Shown here in pieces: positions 1-9,992 of a stretch of DNA of 64,000 nt. This DNA is from Acidobacteriota bacterium (GTDB lineage Bacteria; Acidobacteriota; Vicinamibacteria; Marinacidobacterales; Marinacidobacteraceae), in NCBI GenBank assembly GCA_022826195.1, contig JAJDVI010000066.1, positions 97,577-161,576 of the forward strand. The letters run 5' to 3'. The translations under genes were made by a program, and so were the position numbers. The notes under the pieces were generated by a model. The model did no database searches, was not told the DNA's origin, and saw only the letters and a program-made list of their open reading frames with translations. Positions within the stretch are counted from its first letter, which is position 1. Each line of letters begins with the position of its first letter.

Positions 1-339
1 GTCTCCCGGAACATCACCCGGTTCCTCGTCATGGCCCGGGAGCCGGTCAGGGTTCCCCGCGACGTCGATGCGATCACCACGTTCGTGTTCCAGGTGCGAA
101 ATCTCCCGGGCGCGCTCTACAAGGCGCTCGGCGGGTTCGCGACCAATGGAGTGAACATGCAGAAGCTCGAAAGCTACATGCTGGACGGCTCGTTCACCTC
201 GACGCAGTTCTACTGTGACGTGGCCGGTCATCCCGAGGACTCGGGGGTGGCGAAGGCGCTCGAAGAACTCCGATTCTTCTCCCGGTCGGTCAGGATTCTG
301 GGCGTCTATCCGGCGGATCCGATACGGGACCGCCACTGA
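1..339 (+). CDS. pheA: Prephenate dehydratase, C-terminal ACT domain (5'-truncated by window edge)
   Basis: Frame is open from base 1 (VSRNITRFLVMAREP...). 'NITRFLV' and the ACT segment 'TTFVFQVRNLPGALYKALGGFATNGVNMQKLESY' are typical of PheA. Confidence 0.85.
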   Translation, partial: VSRNITRFLVMAREPVRVPRDVDAITTFVFQVRNLPGALYKALGGFATNGVNMQKLESYMLDGSFTSTQFYCDVAGHPEDSGVAKALEELRFFSRSVRILGVYPADPIRDRH

Positions 340-533
340 CCGGTCCGGCGCCGCCCGGCCGGCGCGAGCTCCGCAAGTGTCAGCGGTGTTATCGGTCCGA
401 GAACGGCGTCACCAACTCGAAATCGGAATTCACGGATTCTTCATGTTTTGTTCCCTGATGTTCATTGGATCGTGACCAGCACATCAAGAATCGTTCAAAC
501 AGACGTAACTCCCGAGAAACAGAATCTCATCCC

Positions 534-1769
534 ATGCTGGGCTCGGATTCCCGGGGCGGCCGCGGTTGCGCTCGCGGCCAGAGATCGCCCCTTTGTCTGG
601 CGCTGCGAAACGGACCGCTCTTCCGCACGCTCTGCTTCGTCCTGACAGCCTGGGCCATGGCCGGCACGGCCGTTGCCGGGGGGGCGTCTTCCGGATGGGC
701 CGCCCAGGAAGAAACCGTGCAGGCGAAGCTGGCTGCGGAGACGGCGGCCGCGACGCCACTCACCGGTGAGGCGCAGCTCGCCGCGGAGAAACGCGGCAGC
801 GAAGAGGGCGCTGCCGTCGCCGAAGAGCCGGCGGCCGACGAAAGGGCGTCCGCTGACGACTCCTCGGGAACGGCGCAGAGTGGGACGGGAGCGTCCCCCT
901 TCGTCGACATGAATGTCCGGTTCCGCGGCCGGGTGCTCGACGAGGCCGGAGATCTCGGAGATCCTTCGATCAGCAGTTTCTCCCTCTGGAGCAAGACGAA
1001 GATCGGGAACCGGATCGTCACCAACGTCACGTATGACCTCGGCAAGACCCGGATGCACGACTTCTGGGCGCAGTTCGACGTGGGCGGCGGGTTTCAGATC
1101 CGGGCGGGCCGCAGCTCGCTCGCCTGGTTCGGTGAGTTCACCGAGTCGTCGCACTCCCGCCAGACGATCCAGGCGGCCGTCGGCACCAAGCTGACCCGGT
1201 CACGGGAAAGCGGGGTCTTCATGTTCTATGACCGCGGGGCCTACAACGCGCGCCTCCACGTGGTGCAGGGCAGCGGCTACGAGGCGGAAGACAACTCGCA
1301 CAAGGACGTGCTGGGGAGCGTCGGCCGCACGTTCGATGTCGCGGGAGCGGCCGTGCTCCTCGACGTCGGCCACTACGAGGGGCGGGACGGCCCCGACGAC
1401 GCCCTCGTTCCGCGGCGTCAGACCGGCTTCTACCTGGAGGGCGAACTCGACGGCAGCCGCGACTTTCGGGGCGCGGCCTTCCGCCGGGAGCAGTTCGGAC
1501 GGGAACACTTCGGCGGGTTCGCCCGAATTCGCCAGCGGTTCCCCCAGGGCATCTGGGCCCACGGGGAAATCGGAATGGAAACGAACCACGGTCCGCTGGA
1601 GGCCCCCGGCCATTCCAGCTACCTCACCGCCGGCACCCGGTACGAACTCCCGTGGAACATGACGCACCTGTCCGCCGACTACCGGTTCCGTTTCGGCGCG
1701 GTTCAGGACCACGAGCTGCTGCTTCTTTTCCAGTGGCTCTTCGACTTCCAGAACCCCCGGCGTAACTGA
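534..1769 (+). CDS. Hypothetical secreted/outer-membrane beta-barrel-like protein
   Basis: Hydrophobic N-terminus with an Ala-rich signal-like stretch; alternating pattern and C-terminal 'LSADYRFRFG...LFQWLFDFQNP'. Start codon uncertain. Confidence 0.55.
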   Translation: MLGSDSRGGRGCARGQRSPLCLALRNGPLFRTLCFVLTAWAMAGTAVAGGASSGWAAQEETVQAKLAAETAAATPLTGEAQLAAEKRGSEEGAAVAEEPAADERASADDSSGTAQSGTGASPFVDMNVRFRGRVLDEAGDLGDPSISSFSLWSKTKIGNRIVTNVTYDLGKTRMHDFWAQFDVGGGFQIRAGRSSLAWFGEFTESSHSRQTIQAAVGTKLTRSRESGVFMFYDRGAYNARLHVVQGSGYEAEDNSHKDVLGSVGRTFDVAGAAVLLDVGHYEGRDGPDDALVPRRQTGFYLEGELDGSRDFRGAAFRREQFGREHFGGFARIRQRFPQGIWAHGEIGMETNHGPLEAPGHSSYLTAGTRYELPWNMTHLSADYRFRFGAVQDHELLLLFQWLFDFQNPRRN

Positions 1770-1931
1770 GGCGCGCCGGGCCTCCGGCCAGCTTCGTCGT
1801 CCGCAGGCAAAGACGAACAGGTACTCCGCGGACCCGGGTAGAAGGCGTCCGTCCGAGCGCGCCGACGCGCACGCCGGCACTGCCGGCGTTCACACTCGGT
1901 TCAACGCCGGTTCATTCCCCGTTGCGGGATT

Positions 1932-4814
1932 TTGCGGTGGAGTTTTTGCGCGCTTCAAGCCGGGGCAACAAGGGGTCCCGACAATCCCGCCTCGATGTCA
2001 GAGCCGCATTCCTGTACCTGGGACGGCGTTCGCCGTCCTGCCTCACTGAAGCGTCTATCCGGCACCGACCGGCATCGCCGGTACCTCCAGCCGGCGCTCC
2101 TGGGCCTTCTGCTCGGGATGCTGCTCGTACCCGGCGCCGCCGCGCAGGACGACACCGGCCAGGTGGCGGGCGTGGTCCGCGACAGCTTCAACGCCATGAC
2201 GCTGCCCGGCGCCCCGGTCACGGTGGTGGCCACGAACGAGGTCGTCTATTCGGAACTCGACGGCGCGTTTACGCTGTCCCTCCCCGCCGGCTCCCAGGAG
2301 ATCCGGGTCAGTTTCTCAGGATACGAAGAAGTCGTCGTGCCGGTGGAAGTTCAGGCCGGCGCCACCACCCGCGTGGACGTCGCGCTCACCATGGAGCGCT
2401 TCGCGGAAGAGGTGGTGGTGACCGGAGAGGCGATCGAGCCCGAACTCTTCACCGCCGAAGCCCAACTGGTGGAACGCCAGAAGTCGGCGACCATCACCGA
2501 CAACCTCGCCTCCGAGGAGATGAAGGAGAACGCGGACTCGAACGCCGCCTCCGCCATGAAGCGGGTGACCGGGCTCACCGTGGTGGACAACCAGTACGTG
2601 TTCGTGCGCGGGCTGGGCGAGCGCTATTCGAACACCACGCTGAACGGGGCGGTGCTGCCCACCACCGAGCCGGACAAGCGGGTGGTGCCCCTGGATCTGT
2701 TCCCGACCGGGCTCATCGAGAGCGTCTCGGTGGTGAAGTCCTACCTCCCCGACAAGCCGGCGGACTTTTCGGGCGGCCTGGTGGAGATCGATCCACTCTC
2801 GTTCCCGACGGAGCCGGTGATGAACTTCTCCATGTCGCAGGGCTACAACACGCGGACGACCTTTGAGGACGGCCTGATCTATCCCGGGGGCGGACGGGAT
2901 TGGCTGGGATTCGATGACGGCACCCGGAGCCTCCCCTCGGCGATCCCGGATTCCAAGGTCGTCAGAACCAGCCGGTTCACCTCGGCCGGTTTCACCCCGG
3001 CCGAACTCGAGACCATGGGCGAGTCGTTCTCGAACGTCTGGACTCCCGAAGACGGGCAGATCGGCCAGAGCCAGTCCTACAGCTTCGTGGCCGGCAACAG
3101 TTGGGACCGGCTCGGGGCGATCTTCAGCGCGACCTGGTCGCAGGACCATCAGAACCAGAGCGAGGACCGGACGTTCTTCGCGGTGTCCCAGGGCGATCTG
3201 GAGGTCCAGAACGATTACGACTTCGATCTCACCACCTCGAAGACCTCGACCGGGCTCGTGGGGAACCTGGCCTACAAGTTCACGGGGAATCACCGCGTCG
3301 CCCTCGAGAACTTCTACACGCACAGTTCGAAGAACGAAGCCCGGATCTTCCAGGGCTACAACAACGACGTCGGCGAGGAGATCCGGAACACCCGGCTCTT
3401 CTGGGTGGAGGAGAGCATCTTCTCGTCGCGGCTTTCGGGTGAGCACCTCTTCGTTTCCCTGGGCTCCGGCAAGCTGGAGTGGAACGCGAACCTCTCCCGG
3501 GCGACGCGGGACGAACCGGACCTCCGGGAGACGCTCTACGAGTACAGCCCTTCCGTGAGCGCGTTCGTCCTCGCCGACGAGTCGCAGAGCGGGTTCCGCA
3601 TGTTCAACGAACTCGACGACGAGGTCGTCGACCTGGGCCTCGACTGGAGTTCCTTCTTCACCCAGTGGAGCGATCTCCCGGCGATGGTCAAAATCGGTCC
3701 GCAGGTCACGGTCCGGGAGCGGGACTTCAATTCCCGCCGCTTCCGGATGACGCCGCGGGGCAGACCGGCGAACCTCACGCTGGCGCCGGAGCAGATCTTC
3801 ACTTCCGAGAACATCGGGACGTCCTACGAGTTGCGCGAAGAGACGCGCCCGACCGACACCTACGCGGCGGAACAGACGGTATCGGCGCTCTACGGACTGC
3901 TGGACCTGCCGATCAGCCGCAACCTCCGGTTCATCGGAGGCGCGCGGGTGGAACGCTCCGAACAGGTTGTGGACACCTTCGACCCCTTCTCGACGGCGGG
4001 CGAGACCATCACGGCGGCGCTCAACAACACCGACGTGCTCCCCGGCTTCAACATGGTGTACGCCCTTTCCGAGCGCACGAACCTCCGGGGCGGCTACAGC
4101 CACACCGTGAACCGTCCCGAGTTCCGGGAACTGGCGCCATTCGAGTTCACCGACGTGGTGGGCGGCCGCGCGGTGGTCGGCAACCCGGACCTCGAACGCG
4201 CCCTCATCAAGAACGTGGACCTGCGGGTCGAGACCTTCACGGGCGCCGGCGAGGTGCTCGCCATCAGCGGCTTCTACAAGGACTTCACGAACCCCATCGA
4301 ACGGATCGTCCAGCCCACCGCCCAGCTCAGGACGTCCTACGCGAACGCCCTTGGCGCCCGTAACACCGGGGTCGAAATCGAGGGCCGGCGCCGGCTCGGC
4401 CGGTTCATGGGCTCGGCGAACTACACCTTCGTCAATTCGGAAATCGAACTCGAGGCGGTCGCCGGTCAGGTCCAGACCAGCCTCGACCGTCCCCTGGCGG
4501 GGCAGTCCGCCCACGTCTTCAACGCCAGCGTGGAAATGGACATCCCCGAGATCGCGGGCAGTGTCCGGGTCCTCTACAACTTTTTCGGAGACCGGATCGT
4601 GGACGTGGGATCGCTGGGCATGCCCGACATCTACGAGTCGGGGCGTGGCGTTCTGGACGCCGTCTTCCAGAAGCGATTCGCCGCCTGGAGTCTCCGCGCC
4701 GCCTTCGACAACGTCCTCGATTCGGAGCACGAGTTCACCCAGGGGGGCCGGGTACAGCGGGTCTTCAGCCTGGGGCGCTCGTTCTCGCTGAGCGTTTCCT
4801 ACGCGGTCCACTGA
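1932..4814 (+). CDS. TonB-dependent receptor with carboxypeptidase-regulatory-like N-terminal domain
   Basis: Signal-like 'ALLGLLLGMLLVPGAAAQ'; CarboxypepD_reg-like 'GVVRDSFNAMTLPGAPVTVVATNEVVYSELDGAFTLSLPAG'; plug domain 'VRGLGERYSNTTLNGAVLP'; terminal beta-barrel ending in an aromatic/hydrophobic strand. Start could be 1995. Confidence 0.85.
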   Translation: MRWSFCALQAGATRGPDNPASMSEPHSCTWDGVRRPASLKRLSGTDRHRRYLQPALLGLLLGMLLVPGAAAQDDTGQVAGVVRDSFNAMTLPGAPVTVVATNEVVYSELDGAFTLSLPAGSQEIRVSFSGYEEVVVPVEVQAGATTRVDVALTMERFAEEVVVTGEAIEPELFTAEAQLVERQKSATITDNLASEEMKENADSNAASAMKRVTGLTVVDNQYVFVRGLGERYSNTTLNGAVLPTTEPDKRVVPLDLFPTGLIESVSVVKSYLPDKPADFSGGLVEIDPLSFPTEPVMNFSMSQGYNTRTTFEDGLIYPGGGRDWLGFDDGTRSLPSAIPDSKVVRTSRFTSAGFTPAELETMGESFSNVWTPEDGQIGQSQSYSFVAGNSWDRLGAIFSATWSQDHQNQSEDRTFFAVSQGDLEVQNDYDFDLTTSKTSTGLVGNLAYKFTGNHRVALENFYTHSSKNEARIFQGYNNDVGEEIRNTRLFWVEESIFSSRLSGEHLFVSLGSGKLEWNANLSRATRDEPDLRETLYEYSPSVSAFVLADESQSGFRMFNELDDEVVDLGLDWSSFFTQWSDLPAMVKIGPQVTVRERDFNSRRFRMTPRGRPANLTLAPEQIFTSENIGTSYELREETRPTDTYAAEQTVSALYGLLDLPISRNLRFIGGARVERSEQVVDTFDPFSTAGETITAALNNTDVLPGFNMVYALSERTNLRGGYSHTVNRPEFRELAPFEFTDVVGGRAVVGNPDLERALIKNVDLRVETFTGAGEVLAISGFYKDFTNPIERIVQPTAQLRTSYANALGARNTGVEIEGRRRLGRFMGSANYTFVNSEIELEAVAGQVQTSLDRPLAGQSAHVFNASVEMDIPEIAGSVRVLYNFFGDRIVDVGSLGMPDIYESGRGVLDAVFQKRFAAWSLRAAFDNVLDSEHEFTQGGRVQRVFSLGRSFSLSVSYAVH

Positions 4815-4912
4815 CCGCGTCCAAGTCAGAAAAACACGTTCCAGTTCGGCAGGAAGGACACCGCCGGAGCCTGGGCAAGCACGCGCAAGCACAACGGAAG
4901 GAGGCTTCCCTC

Positions 4913-6277
4913 ATGCGCAGACAACTCGCTTTCCTTGCCGTCCTCCTGGCGGCGTCCCTGCTCGGCCTCGCCGCCTGCGACGACGGCGGATCCGGCACCA
5001 CCCCGGCGCCCGCCCCGGCGCCCGCTCCGGCTCCGGCGCCATCGCCTGAGCCAGAGGCGCCGCCGGCCACCATGGAGGTGGAAGGCGAGATCACCGAGGA
5101 CGCCACCTGGATGGCGGCCACCGAGGTCATCCTCAAGGGCGCGGTCTTCGTGCAGGAGGGCGTGACCCTGACGATCGAGGCGGGCACCCAGATCTACGGG
5201 GACAGCGCCACGAACGGCACCCTGATCGTGGAGCGCGGCGGCACGCTGATGGCCATGGGTACCGCCGACGCGCCCATCGTGATGACGAGCGACCAGCCCG
5301 AGGGTGAGCGGGCCCGCGGAGACTGGGGGGGCCTCATCATCAACGGCAACGCCCCGCTGAACATTCCCGGCGGCGAAGGTGAAGGCGAGGGAGACACCGG
5401 CGCCTACGGCGGCGACAACCCCGCCGACAGCAGCGGCGTCCTGAATTACGTCCGCGTCGAGTTCGCCGGAACCGAGTTCAGCCCGGACAACGAGTTGAAC
5501 GGCATCGCCTTCCAGGGCGTCGGCAACGGCACCGAGGTGGACTACGTCCAGGTGCACTTCAACAAGGACGACGGCGTGGAGTTCTTCGGCGGCACCGTGG
5601 ACGCGAAGCACCTCATCTGCACGGGCATCGCCGACGACAGCTTCGACTGGACCGACGGGTGGACCGGCCGCGGCCAGTTCTGGATCGCCCAGCAGCGCGG
5701 CGACGACGCCGACCAGGGGATCGAAGCCGACAACAACGGCGAGAACAACGACCTCACCCCGCGGTCCAGCCCGACGCTCTACAACCTCACCCTGATCGGC
5801 GACCCCGACACCGAGCAGGGGGACGAGAGCGACATCGGCATCCTCCTGCGGGAGGGCACCTCGGCCGAGATCGCGAACTCCATCGTGATCGGCTTCAAGG
5901 AGACCGGACTGGACATCGACAACGCCGCCACCTACGCCCTGGCCCAGGACGGAACGCTGGTCGTGAGGAACTCGATCTTCTACAACAACCTCGAAAGCAA
6001 CTTCGACGACGACTCCGGAGAGGATCCGGCGCCCGCCTTCTCCACGCGGGACTTCGCGGCGGCCTCCACGCTGCTCGTCGAAGTGGACCCCATGCTCGCG
6101 GATCCATACAACCACGAGGCGCTCGACTGCCGCCCCATGGCCGGATCCCCGGCGCTCATCAGCGCGGGCGCGGCCGTCCCGCCGGCGGACGGGTTCTTCG
6201 ACCCGGTCACCTATGCGGGCGCCTGCGGGCCGGACGACGACTGGTTCCTGGGCTGGACTACCTTCGCCCAGAACTGA
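4913..6277 (+). CDS. Secreted lipoprotein, right-handed beta-helix-like
   Basis: Lipobox-like 'LLGLAACDD', (AP)n linker, then repeated 'WGGLIINGNAPLN', 'GVLNYVRVEFAG', 'VDYVQVHFNKDDGVEFFGG' segments. Directly downstream of the TonB receptor. Confidence 0.65.
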   Translation: MRRQLAFLAVLLAASLLGLAACDDGGSGTTPAPAPAPAPAPAPSPEPEAPPATMEVEGEITEDATWMAATEVILKGAVFVQEGVTLTIEAGTQIYGDSATNGTLIVERGGTLMAMGTADAPIVMTSDQPEGERARGDWGGLIINGNAPLNIPGGEGEGEGDTGAYGGDNPADSSGVLNYVRVEFAGTEFSPDNELNGIAFQGVGNGTEVDYVQVHFNKDDGVEFFGGTVDAKHLICTGIADDSFDWTDGWTGRGQFWIAQQRGDDADQGIEADNNGENNDLTPRSSPTLYNLTLIGDPDTEQGDESDIGILLREGTSAEIANSIVIGFKETGLDIDNAATYALAQDGTLVVRNSIFYNNLESNFDDDSGEDPAPAFSTRDFAAASTLLVEVDPMLADPYNHEALDCRPMAGSPALISAGAAVPPADGFFDPVTYAGACGPDDDWFLGWTTFAQN

Positions 6278-6290
6278 CGCTCTGCGCACC

Positions 6291-6896
6291 ATGAACAAGG
6301 AGCCGCGGCGCTTGTGGTGCGGCTCCGTGTTCCCGGGAGTGGCGGCGGTCCTGGTGGCGGCCGTCCTCTTCGTTTTCGGCGGTGGACGCGGCGATGCGCC
6401 TCCGTCGGAAAAGCTTGCCGCTGTTTCGGAAGCCCCTTCCGCCGCCACCTCCCCTGTGACCCCGTCGGTCGATGGCATCCTCTTCGATTCGCCGGAAGAA
6501 GCGGCTCGCCAGGCGCTGGAGCTCCTAGCCGCGGGCGACGCCGAGAGCCTGTCGCGGCTCGCCCTCAGCGAGACCGACTTCCGGGAGGCCGTCTATCCCC
6601 GGCTGCCGGCCAGCCGTCCGGAGCGGAACACCTCGGCCGAGTTCCTCTGGGGAATGCTCCACCAGCGAAGCCGGCACGCCCTGGCCTTCACCCTGGACCG
6701 CCATCGGGGGCAGCGTTACGAGTTGATCGCGGTGGACTTCGTGGGCGAGACCACCGACTACGGCCCGTTCCAGGTGCACCGGGAGACGGTGCTCACCGTA
6801 AGCGCGCCTGACGGCGAGCGTGGCACGCTGCGGATCTTCGGCTCGATGCTCGAGCAGGAAGGCCGCTACAAGATCTTCAGCTTCGTCACCGACTGA
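6291..6896 (+). CDS. Hypothetical secreted/membrane-anchored protein
   Basis: Open frame with N-terminal hydrophobic segment 'VFPGVAAVLVAAVLFVFGGG'. Confidence 0.5.
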   Translation: MNKEPRRLWCGSVFPGVAAVLVAAVLFVFGGGRGDAPPSEKLAAVSEAPSAATSPVTPSVDGILFDSPEEAARQALELLAAGDAESLSRLALSETDFREAVYPRLPASRPERNTSAEFLWGMLHQRSRHALAFTLDRHRGQRYELIAVDFVGETTDYGPFQVHRETVLTVSAPDGERGTLRIFGSMLEQEGRYKIFSFVTD

Positions 6897-6922
6897 TCCG
6901 TCGGGCGGCCTGTCGGGTTCCC

Positions 6923-8434
6923 CTACGGTTCGTCCACCCGGAGCTCGAGTCCGATCGCGGCGAGTTCGGTGGCCTCCTGGACGACTCCGGCGCGGGTCAG
7001 GGGGTGGCGGTCGAGCCAGCCGGGCGGGAAGGAGAGTTCGAGCCGGCCGTCCTCGGCGGCCGCCTCGATCAGGGGCAGCGGCTCCCGGCTCCGCCGGCGG
7101 CAGAGGAGCACCGCGATACGCAGGATGGCGGCCAGCCGCCCCGTGGTCACCGCATCCGCCGCCGTCATCTCGTCGAAGCGCCCGTAGCGGAGCTTCTGGC
7201 GGTGGGTCTCGATGAGCGCCGCCAGCAGTTCCTGGTCGTCCCGGGAAAACCCCGGCATTTCCGAATTCCTCACGATGTAGGCGCCGTGGCGGTGGTACCC
7301 GCTGAACGAGACCGAGAGGCCCACCTCGTGGAGGTCGGCCGCCCAGCGCAGGAAGCGTTCGTGCGACTCGTGCCCGAGCCCCCACGACTCGCGTAGCTGC
7401 CGGAGTCCGACCAGCGCGGTGGCCTTCACCCGCTCGGCCTGTTCGCGGTCCACGCGGTACTGGCTCACGAGGTTCCGGATCGTGGCTTCCCGGACGTCCT
7501 CCCGCCGCCGCCGGCCGATCAGGTCGAAGAGGACCCCTTCGCGGAGCGCCCCGTCGGCGGGTTCGATCCTCCGGACGTCGAGGGCCTTCATGGCCGCCCG
7601 GAGGATGGCCACGCCGCCGGGAAAATCCCAGGCGCGGTCGGCCGGAAAGCCGGGGATGGCGTCCGGTCCCTCGGCGAGGGCCTCGACGTGGGCGGCGCGG
7701 ATCATCCGGCTGCGAAGGCCCTTCAACCCCGGCCGGGTGAGACCGCCGTTCGCCCGCAGAAGTTCTGCGGCGGCCAGCACCGTTCCCGAGGAACCGAAGG
7801 CGCTCGACCAGCCGAGCTCCAGGAATCTCTCCTCCACCGTCTCGAGTTCGCGGCGGACCTCGGTCTCCGCGGCCGTGAAAGCCTGTTTCGTGATGACGCC
7901 GCCCGGAAAGAAACGCCGCGTAAAGGAAACGCATCCCATGTAGAGGCTGGCGGCGCGCAGCGGCTCGTGGTGCTGCCCGATCACGAGTTCGGTACTTCCG
8001 CCGCCGATGTCCACGACCAGCCGGCGGCCGTCCTCGTCCGGGAGCAGATGGCTGACCCCGAGGTAGATGAGCCGGGCTTCTTCCGCGCCCGAGATGACCT
8101 CGACGCGGCGACCGAGCGCCTTGGCGGCCTTGCCGAGCAGGGCTTTCCGATTCTTCACCTGCCGGAAGGCGTTCGTTCCCACGGCGCGCGCCTGGCCGGG
8201 GGGGATGTCCCGGATGCGTTCCCCGATCCGCGCCAGCGCGGCCTCCGCCCGCTCCCAGGTGGCCGGTTCGATGGCCTTGTCCCGGATCCCGGCGGCAAGG
8301 CGCACCGGCTCCTTCACCCGGTCCACGACCTCGGTGTTCTCGCCGTGGACCCGGGCCACGGTGAGGTGGAAGCTGCGGGACCCGAGGTCCACCGCGGCGA
8401 ACAGGCCCATCGGGAGGTTTCGCCTGGCGGTCAT
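6923..8434 (-). CDS. ppx: Exopolyphosphatase / Ppx-GppA family phosphatase with C-terminal HD-like domain
   Basis: 'AAVDLGSRSFHLTVARV', 'VDIGGGSTELVIG' and 'FGSSGTVLAAAELL' are Ppx/GppA signatures. Confidence 0.85.
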   Translation of the reverse strand: MTARRNLPMGLFAAVDLGSRSFHLTVARVHGENTEVVDRVKEPVRLAAGIRDKAIEPATWERAEAALARIGERIRDIPPGQARAVGTNAFRQVKNRKALLGKAAKALGRRVEVISGAEEARLIYLGVSHLLPDEDGRRLVVDIGGGSTELVIGQHHEPLRAASLYMGCVSFTRRFFPGGVITKQAFTAAETEVRRELETVEERFLELGWSSAFGSSGTVLAAAELLRANGGLTRPGLKGLRSRMIRAAHVEALAEGPDAIPGFPADRAWDFPGGVAILRAAMKALDVRRIEPADGALREGVLFDLIGRRRREDVREATIRNLVSQYRVDREQAERVKATALVGLRQLRESWGLGHESHERFLRWAADLHEVGLSVSFSGYHRHGAYIVRNSEMPGFSRDDQELLAALIETHRQKLRYGRFDEMTAADAVTTGRLAAILRIAVLLCRRRSREPLPLIEAAAEDGRLELSFPPGWLDRHPLTRAGVVQEATELAAIGLELRVDEP

Positions 8435-8555
8435 GCCCGGAGACGGCGGCGGTCCCCGTCCGCGTCGTGCGGACGGACCTCGGGGCGCACGCTGGACCTT
8501 CCGGTGTTCATCGATTCAAGGTCCTTTCCGGGCGCCCCGTTAGCATCCCCGCGGC

Positions 8556-9383
8556 GTGGCAACCTGGGTCGTCGGCGATGTGCAGGGGTGTTTTAGCACG
8601 TTCCAGGCGCTCCTCGACCGCCTGGAATTCCGGCCGGGACGGGACCGCCTGTGGTTCGTCGGGGACCTCGTAAACCGGGGACCGGACTCGCTGGGCATGC
8701 TGCGCTGGGCGTACCGGCGCCGGGACTCGCTGGTGTGCGTGCTCGGAAACCACGAGCTGCACCTGCTGGCCCAGCACGAGGGGGTGATTCCGGCCCGCGG
8801 TCGCGACACGCTGGAACCGCTGCTCGCCGCTCCGGACGCCGCCGCGCTGTGCGACTGGGTGGCCGGGCTCCCGTTCGTCCATCGTGAGAACGGGTTCCTC
8901 CTGGTGCACGCCGGGGTTCCGTCCGGGTGGAATCTCCCGCAGATCGAGTCCGGGGGAAGGGCCGCAAACCGGGCGCTGGCGCAGGACCGCGTCCGCTTTC
9001 TTCGGGCGCTCTATTCGCTTCGTGGAGACCGTCCCGGGGACGCCGGAGAACTTCCCGGGAACGGCGCCGGCGAAGCGGTGCGTGCGGCCTCCGTGTTCAC
9101 CCGGATCCGCATCGTCAACGCGGAAGGGCGGCCCGCGTTCGACTTCGACGGCGTTCCCGAGACCATCCCCGCGGGTCACCGTCCGTGGTTCGAAGGTCTA
9201 TCGCTCCCCGAGGACCTGACCGTGCTCTTCGGCCACTGGGCGGCCCTGGGCCTCATGGTGTCCGACCGGGCGGTCTGCCTCGATTCGGGGTGCGTCTGGA
9301 ACGGCTGGCTGACCGCGCTCCGCCTGGAAGACGGCGCCTTCAGGATCCAGCCGGCGGCTGCCGGCGACGGTCAATCGCTGTAA
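8556..9383 (+). CDS. apaH: Bis(5'-nucleosyl)-tetraphosphatase, symmetrical
   Basis: 'WVVGDVQGCFSTFQALLD', 'FVGDLVNRGPDSLGML', 'VLGNHELHLLA' metallophosphatase motifs typical of ApaH. Confidence 0.88.
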   Translation: MATWVVGDVQGCFSTFQALLDRLEFRPGRDRLWFVGDLVNRGPDSLGMLRWAYRRRDSLVCVLGNHELHLLAQHEGVIPARGRDTLEPLLAAPDAAALCDWVAGLPFVHRENGFLLVHAGVPSGWNLPQIESGGRAANRALAQDRVRFLRALYSLRGDRPGDAGELPGNGAGEAVRAASVFTRIRIVNAEGRPAFDFDGVPETIPAGHRPWFEGLSLPEDLTVLFGHWAALGLMVSDRAVCLDSGCVWNGWLTALRLEDGAFRIQPAAAGDGQSL

Positions 9384-9894
9384 CACTCCCGTCACATTTG
9401 CCGGCGGGCCGGAGGCGGAGCGTCCGCTCCGGGAACCGCAGGTCGGTGCGCCAACGGAACCAGCGGATACGGTCCTCGAGCTTCAGGTCGAGTCGTTTCT
9501 CGCCGATGTAGATGCTCGCGGGGGTGATGACGATGCCGGCGCGGAATCGTTCGGGGCCACCGTCCTCGCTCTCGGTTCCTTCCACCCATCCCTCCACGAC
9601 CAACCGCTCCCATTCGGGGTTCGAACCGGCCTTTGAGTCGTAGAAGGTGAACTGGCTCACGATCCGGCCCGGCGCCACGGCGCGAACGTCCCCTCCCTCG
9701 GTGCGGACCACCACGTCGCGCAGGCAGGAGGCCACTTCGAACCGCACGGGCACGTAGATGCTGCGGGGCAGGACTTCGGGTTCTTCCTCCGCGGCGCCGG
9801 GCGCGGCGAACGCACTCCCGGCAAGCACGCACGCGGCCAGGCGTGGACCGCGTTTCTGCAGCCGAGGTCTCCGAAGTCCGTATCTCCGATCCAT
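9340..9894 (-). CDS. Hypothetical secreted protein
   Basis: Signal-like N-terminus 'LAACVLAGSAFAAPGAA'; convergent with, and overlapping by 44 bp, the 3' end of apaH. Confidence 0.45.
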   Translation of the reverse strand: MDRRYGLRRPRLQKRGPRLAACVLAGSAFAAPGAAEEEPEVLPRSIYVPVRFEVASCLRDVVVRTEGGDVRAVAPGRIVSQFTFYDSKAGSNPEWERLVVEGWVEGTESEDGGPERFRAGIVITPASIYIGEKRLDLKLEDRIRWFRWRTDLRFPERTLRLRPAGKCDGSVTAIDRRRQPPAGS

Positions 9895-9992
9895 GTGAAC
9901 AAATTATTACATCTCTGTTACGTTTGCAAAACGTAGTCCCGGACACACCTGACCCTGAACCGCGAACGCCGGGGCGCTCCACAGGCTGTTGA

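Noticed and set aside
2316-4892. 858-aa minus-strand ORF antisense to the TonB receptor
   Set aside because: Typical high-GC shadow ORF opposite a strong coding gene; no recognisable motifs. The same applies to 10260-12587 (+), 10942-12801 (-), 56789-59701 (+) and 4826-6478 (-).
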